A stretch of 64,000 nt of DNA, taken from the NCBI GenBank assembly GCA_951804985.1, contig OX638134.1, forward strand, positions 5,890,001-5,954,000, given 5' to 3'. The notes below the pieces were generated by a model. The model had not been told where the DNA came from. It was given only the letters and a program-made list of their open reading frames with translations, and ran no database searches. Positions 57,161 to 64,000 of this stretch are shown one piece after another; the stretch's first letter is position 1; every line of letters begins with the position of its first letter. Both the position numbers and the translations under genes were made by a program. The DNA comes from Dryomyza anilis (Eukaryota; Arthropoda; Insecta; Diptera; Dryomyzidae).

Positions 57161-58860
57161 TTAATACTAAAAATACAAAGTTCTTGGAATTCAATTTTTT
57201 ATATTGAGAATCAAATGAATAGAAATATTCAAACAAAATCGATCGAAATACGAACAACAAAAAAAATATATACCCCTTAGTTTTACAAAAATATTTTACA
57301 ATATTTCAACTTCTATTATGAAATTTACAATCCTTTAATTGTTTTTTTTTTTTATAATAATCATTAAACCATATTAACTGCTTAAAACCTCAATGAGTTT
57401 TAACTGCGCATTAACGCAAATTCATTGAAAGAAAAATAAATTTTCCAATTACAAGTTCAAAACATTTAATGTACCCTATTATCGGCAATAAAACCCTGCA
57501 CATAAAACCCGACATTGGGTGAAAAATTTAAAAATACATCATTTAAATACGTTGGTATTTGCGTTTGTCGCATTTGCTACCCTCTCAACGTTATTAATCG
57601 AGCTCAATTAGGCACTGATTTGTAACGCAGATGTTGTTTTATTTTTGGAAATTTTTATTTTCTTTTTTTTTTCATAAGTCATGCACACCAAAATATGCTA
57701 AAAGAAAATTGATAAATTGCTGTAAAGCATAAACATTTTAGAGCTTATAAAAATAGCATTTAACGCATTATAAAATTTAGAAAATATAAAAAGTTTTATT
57801 TAAAAATACATTATTATTTTATGTAACTTTAAAAGAGTGCCAACAAGCATTAAAATAATATTTAAATTAACAATTTGTATAAGCTAATTTGAGTTTTTTT
57901 TATATTTTTAATTTTCAAATTAAATTTATAAATTTTAATTTGCATTTTGTACAAACCAACAATATGCGCTAATTATTCATACAACTCGTTAGTGCCACTG
58001 CTCTGTGCGCGCTCATAAATGAGCATCATCATCATAAACATTGTCATCGTCGTATAAACTATGCAAACCAAAAAATATTTATGGCTAATGGGCCAACAAT
58101 AATGGCCAATTAAAAGCATTCACTGACCAATACAGTAAAGACTACATGATGGCATTCAAAGAGTGCCTAATTGGAGAGACAGTTACTAATGACAGTAATG
58201 TCAATTACAACAATAACAATGAGAACTAAAATAACAACAACAACAATGATAACAAAAACAATCATGTATCCACCCACAATTCCCCCCCTATTTCAAAGGT
58301 TTCCCCAAGGTAGGTTGTATACCATATTATGGTAGATTTGTGCTATGTGCTGTAATTTTGTGCTATGCTATACTTTAGTGCTTTACTGCTCATTTTTACT
58401 TTTGTGCTCCATTTTGCCATTGGGCCTAATATAAAACATATCAATTAACAACACAAATTGTCCGCAAATTAATTGTCCAACAAGGCACGTAACACAAATG
58501 GAGCACAGTACCATTCCGTATAAAGTCGAGGCGAGTCTAGTCCGAGGCGGTACGTGTTATAGTGTTTTAATTGTTTGGGTCGAATGGGGGCTTTTCTGTC
58601 GCGTTTATTGGTATTGTTGAGTGAAACAAAACCTTTACCGTCCCATTAAAAATACTAATCAATTAGCAAACAAATGAAGCCACCCATTCCAGTTACAGTC
58701 GCCCACACACCGTGGGCAGGCACAAATCCCAATGGCATATTTGGCTTAAGTACCGTTGCTTTTATAAGCCAATAAAACAAGCCAAAACAAAACGCCTTCT
58801 GTCGTAGCCTGCGTCCCCCATACTACACAATATTACAAAGGACTCTTTGCAGGATATTAT
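57161..58860. other. Intron 2 unique sequence
   Basis: AT-rich to about 57,930. Then 57,940-58,800 is less AT-rich and unique (GTGCCACTGCTCTGTGCGCG, CAGTCGCCCACACACCGTGG), with TTTGTGCTATG words repeated at 58,335-58,400. Regulatory DNA is possible and no gene is seen. Confidence 0.4.
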
Positions 58861-58940
58861 AGAGTACAGCACAAAGTAGAGCACAAAGTAGCGCACAAGG
58901 CAGAGCACAGGGTAGAGCACAAAGTAGCGCACAGCATAGT
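58861..58940 (+). repeat. GTAGAGCACAAA 12-bp minisatellite
   Basis: Six or seven copies of an approximately 12-bp unit (AGAGCACAAAGT, AGCGCACAAGGC, AGAGCACAGGGT). The minus frame at 58762-58968 with its VLY/FVL repeats is a translation of it. Confidence 0.92.
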
Positions 58941-59499
58941 GGAGAGAGATAGGTAACGGTACAACCACCGCTATTCAAAATGTAGCAATTAATGTCACCC
59001 CATTATTAAATGATCCCTAATTATGTGAAATGATTTAACTGCACAGAAGTTGCCGTGCCGTCGCGCGGGCAAATGAAAATTTCTATGGCTCATAAAGTCA
59101 CAGCAACAAGAATAATAAATACAACAAAGTGTTTACGACATACAAGGGTATAAAAAAATTATATCCAAAAGACCTTCTGAATATTCGTAGTATGATATTG
59201 CTAAATGAGGGGTAGGAGTTTTGTTATAAATCCTTTAAACTGCTTATTCTGTGCCGTCGTCTATGGCAGGAAGGACTTCATCGAGACATCCCTTTATGAC
59301 ACCTTCGTGCAAGCGTTGAGAGACCGCGGTTAACTTTTGGCAAAATGTTACTTTTTATTTCGAATATGTCAACTGTGAGGAAAAAGTTAATTATACCCTA
59401 TAGTCTGTCCTAAACAAGTTGCTAATATAAATTGAAACCGCAAATTTAAAAGGCAAACATTTTTCAAATATAGCTCAAAAACTTGCGGAATAATTTAGT
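58941..59499. other. Intron 2, nothing recognised
   Basis: Unique sequence, partly less AT-rich at 59,250-59,330. Confidence 0.45.
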
Positions 59500-59609
59500 T
59501 ATGAAACGATATTAAAAATTTTAAATTTAGTTAAAAAAAAATCTGCATTATATTTCTATTTGTAACATAATTGATGCAACAATGATGGCCGCAATTAAGA
59601 TAACTATAT

Positions 59610-59786
59610 GCACAGAAGAAATATAATTGCCACGGCATCATTCAATAATTGAAATTATTATTGTGAAACATGTAAACATGTTTTTCTAAGTGAACGTATT
59701 GTAGAAATCATGCCGAAAGTATGATTATAACAATAATAATTTTAATTATAGAATGATGCCGTGGCAATTATGTTTCTTTTGTGAGT
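59610..59786. mobile_element. Hairpin MITE, copy 1 (GCCACGGCATCATT arms)
   Basis: The arms contain ATTGCCACGGCATCATTC at the left and AATGATGCCGTGGCAAT at the right. Complementarity continues through AATAATTGAAATTATTATTG for about 55 bp with few mismatches. Confidence 0.9.
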
Positions 59787-59970
59787 GTAACATCTATTGA
59801 TTTTTAATCATTTGTCATGAATAATTTACATATTAAACAATATTAAATTTTTTAAATTTAGTTACAAAAAAAAAAAAAATCAATGATTATCAACATCATA
59901 TTTATATTTGTACGAAAATCGTGAAGTATAATTGGATCAACAATGATAACATCAATTATAATTACTATAC

Positions 59971-60156
59971 GCACAGAAGATACATGCCACGGCATCATTC
60001 AATAATTGAAATTATAATTGTGGTAATCATGTATTTCTGAGTGACCCTATTTGCGAAAATCATTGTATGACTTTTGCATGCCGAAAAATATGATTATCAC
60101 AATAATAATTTCAATTATTTAATGATGCCGTGGCAATCATGTTTTTTTTGTGAGTG
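59971..60156. mobile_element. Hairpin MITE, copy 2
   Basis: Same arms as copy 1 (GCCACGGCATCATTCAATAA and the inverse near 60,120-60,135), ending TTTGTGAGTG. Spacing to copy 1 is about 360 bp. Confidence 0.9.
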
Positions 60157-60180
60157 AAATATCTTTTGATTTTTAAACAT

Positions 60181-61189
60181 TTGTCTGTAATTGATTGGTC
60201 ACAATTAAATTTACAATTATCCCTAGATTTTTCAACATTTTGTTACAAAATAATACAAAATGATTCCTAAAATCAACAATAATATGATGCCAATCGATAG
60301 GTGTATTAAAAACAAACAATTCATACCTTTACACGACTATTTTATCTTGTACCAGTAAAAAGTAATAGCAAAAAAACGAAAAGATTCGCCCTTACAGCAT
60401 GACAAGATTTTACAATTTTTCAAATTCACCCTTTTGGTTTTGTCTTTTTTGGCTAGAAATATTCAACAAAACCACACACGATTTTGGCACAGTATACTTG
60501 AAGAAAAACTACATGGATACATAGAAAAAAAAAACGCAAATGTCAAAAATTTTGCATTCGTCCCTTTGGTATGATAGTGACGATATGACATTATAACTTC
60601 GGGGCAATGATGAAATTCATTTGAATAAAAAAAAAACTATAAATCATCTTTCCCAACCCAAGAGCATCAAAAATTTTAAAATAATATCAAATTTATACTG
60701 TAATTTGGTATTAAGTTATAAACAAAAAAAATTAATTGGTTTAACTTTCGATTTTGATTCAAGTGTATGGTTCTGTTTACAGCTTAAATACTTGATTTTG
60801 TCTGTTTTCAAAAAAACAAAATATAGAAAATTTTCTATCCCAATCAAATAAAAAACATTAGTATGAATAATTTTAAACCAAAACGAAAAAAAGGTTAGGA
60901 TTTCGATTTCATTTTCGATTTTTAGTTCGATTTTTAGTTATAAGTTCAACAATAAAATAAAATCAAAATATGGTATATCTCCCATCTGCTATTAATCATA
61001 ATTGACATTTTTTTATATTAATATTGAAAAATTAATGAAAAGATAGAAATTGTAATTTAGACTTTTTAATTAAAATAAAATTGTAATATATTCATTTGTT
61101 TTAAGTAATTTAGAGAAATTTATAAAATACCTAAATGACCTAAAACTTCAAAAACTAAATTAAACTCCAAAATTCACCAGTTAAACAAT
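60181..61189. other. Intron 2, nothing recognised
   Basis: AT-rich. The 76-residue frame at 60621-60851 is low-complexity and not a gene. Confidence 0.5.
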
Positions 61190-61839
61190 AGCACAATCGT
61201 TCCTAATTTTTTATACATGCTCTATAAAAACTAAATACCCTCCACCGATAAACATCTTCCCAAAACGGTACAGTAGTCCAAGCCGAGTCCACGTAGTAGC
61301 TGCCTAATTTAACAATTAGCTTTAAAATGTTTACGACACTTGCGAATGTGAATATGTGCTTTATATGAGTTGGGTCATAAAAAAAGCCAAGTTACAATTA
61401 AGCCCAAACAAGGATACATCAGAAGCACGTACCCGGCGACGCATATGTGCAGATAATTATTACGATGTTGCTCCACATACGCCAGGCAGTCAGTCAGGCA
61501 TTCAGCAGGCAACCGTAAAACCCGTCGGCAACCATCCCCGAGCAACCGAAGAGGCATTAAATAAACCTGAATTCATTTACTCTGATTTGAAATTGGACCC
61601 GAGACTGTCGTTGGATGATGATGAGCAACCGGCGCGTAGATTGTTTTAACGTCATCATAATAATAAAACCAAGCAAAGATTGGCTTATAAAAAGGACCTT
61701 TTACTTTGTGCTAAATGAAATTATTATTATTACTATTGAAATTAATTTAAACAAGAATGTAAAAGAGGAATATAATCGTTAAGCAACAACAGCAGGTTGG
61801 GAGGAGGCAAATAACCTTTTGTTTAAATGGTTGGTAGAA
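61190..61839. other. Intron 2 unique island with an unassigned open frame
   Basis: Less AT-rich. From the first ATG at 61365 a frame of 94 codons runs to 61649 on the + strand. It is balanced in composition (DNYYDVAPHTPGSQSGIQQA, KLDPRLSLDDDEQPARRLF) but matches no family I know. Without a promoter or splice context I leave it as an unassigned ORF. Confidence 0.3.
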
Positions 61840-62060
61840 AAAAGGTAGAAAAGAGGTGTTTGAAGTAGTCGTAGTAGCAATGTTTGAGGTAAGAGTAGAC
61901 AAGAGTGGGTTGTGTAAAGGGTTATTGGTGTTGGAGCAACTGTTGAGAATAAAGAGGTTGGCGAAATAGAGGTGGATAGAGTAAAGGTTGGTAGAAAAGA
62001 GGTGAGTAGAGCAAAGGTTGGTAGAAAAGTGGTAGAGTAGGGGTAGAGTAGCATTATTCG
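61840..62060 (+). repeat. GTTGGTAGAAAAGAGGTGAG repeat
   Basis: Purine-rich degenerate repeat with an approximately 28-bp unit (GTAGAGCAAAGGTTGGTAGA...AAAGAGGT), clearest at 61,960-62,045. The L/F/S/T-rich minus frames here are repeat translations. Confidence 0.85.

Positions 62061-64000
<1,940 letters not shown>

Larger units (their letters stand above)
59500..60180 (+). repeat. Tandem duplication (about 360 bp) of a hairpin MITE
   Basis: Two units share the order ATTTTAAATTTAGTTA(A/C)AAAA, GGATCAACAATGAT / TGATGCAACAATGAT, ACTATA(T/C)GCACAGAAGA, and then a strong hairpin. The left copy's hairpin is 59610-59786 and the right copy's is 59971-60156. Confidence 0.9.

Overview
The window is very AT-rich, repeat-dense DNA from a higher dipteran fly, probably a schizophoran such as a calyptrate or tephritid. 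The evidence for this is one recognisable insect homeobox gene with large introns, fly-type splice sites, an Inr+DPE core promoter match, opa-type (CAG)n coding repeats, and dispersed repeats carrying the 'GTCCGTCTGTCTGTCTG' signature of fly genomes. The species cannot be fixed from the sequence alone.

The only gene I can support is the Nkx6 homologue (HGTX in Drosophila), on the + strand in the right-hand third. Coding exon 1 (40846-41923), exon 2 (44491-44676) and exon 3 (62855-63051) join in phase to give 487 codons. They carry the family's N-terminal motifs (PPLAALHSMTEMK, NPHGIDTILSKP), the central RFS/YWPG block and homeodomain residues 1-46. The rest of recognition helix 3 (WFQN...) lies beyond the right edge. 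Introns 1 and 2 are 2,567 and 18,178 bp. A TCATTC initiator with a correctly spaced GGATC DPE at 39855-39888 is a candidate promoter, and an AT-rich 5' UTR intron is possible.

Positions 1-39,300 are intergenic. The dominant component is a 19-bp minisatellite (TTGAATTTTTAGTGAAAAA and variants) that recurs as ten separate arrays in both orientations, two of them inside HGTX intron 2. Together they cover roughly 10-11 kb. Around them are dead or non-autonomous DNA transposons: a Tc1/mariner DD37E-type copy with intact 28-bp TIRs and a broken transposase (11867-13138), a three-level nest of TIR elements (8948-11188), a hAT relic (15156-16242), a 720-bp foldback element (20830-21549), a 1.2-kb TIR insertion whose pre-insertion site is preserved next door (33824-35041), and a small MITE family with ends ACACCCAGAAAAAAAT.

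The introns are packed with different simple tandem arrays: GAATTGTCTCGAGG in intron 1, CTCCGGATCAAATCAG and AAACTCTTCTTC in intron 2, plus MITEs and duplicated hairpin units. They are separated by unique, less AT-rich islands that are the best places to look for regulatory DNA. I saw no tRNA, rRNA, CRISPR array or prokaryotic feature.
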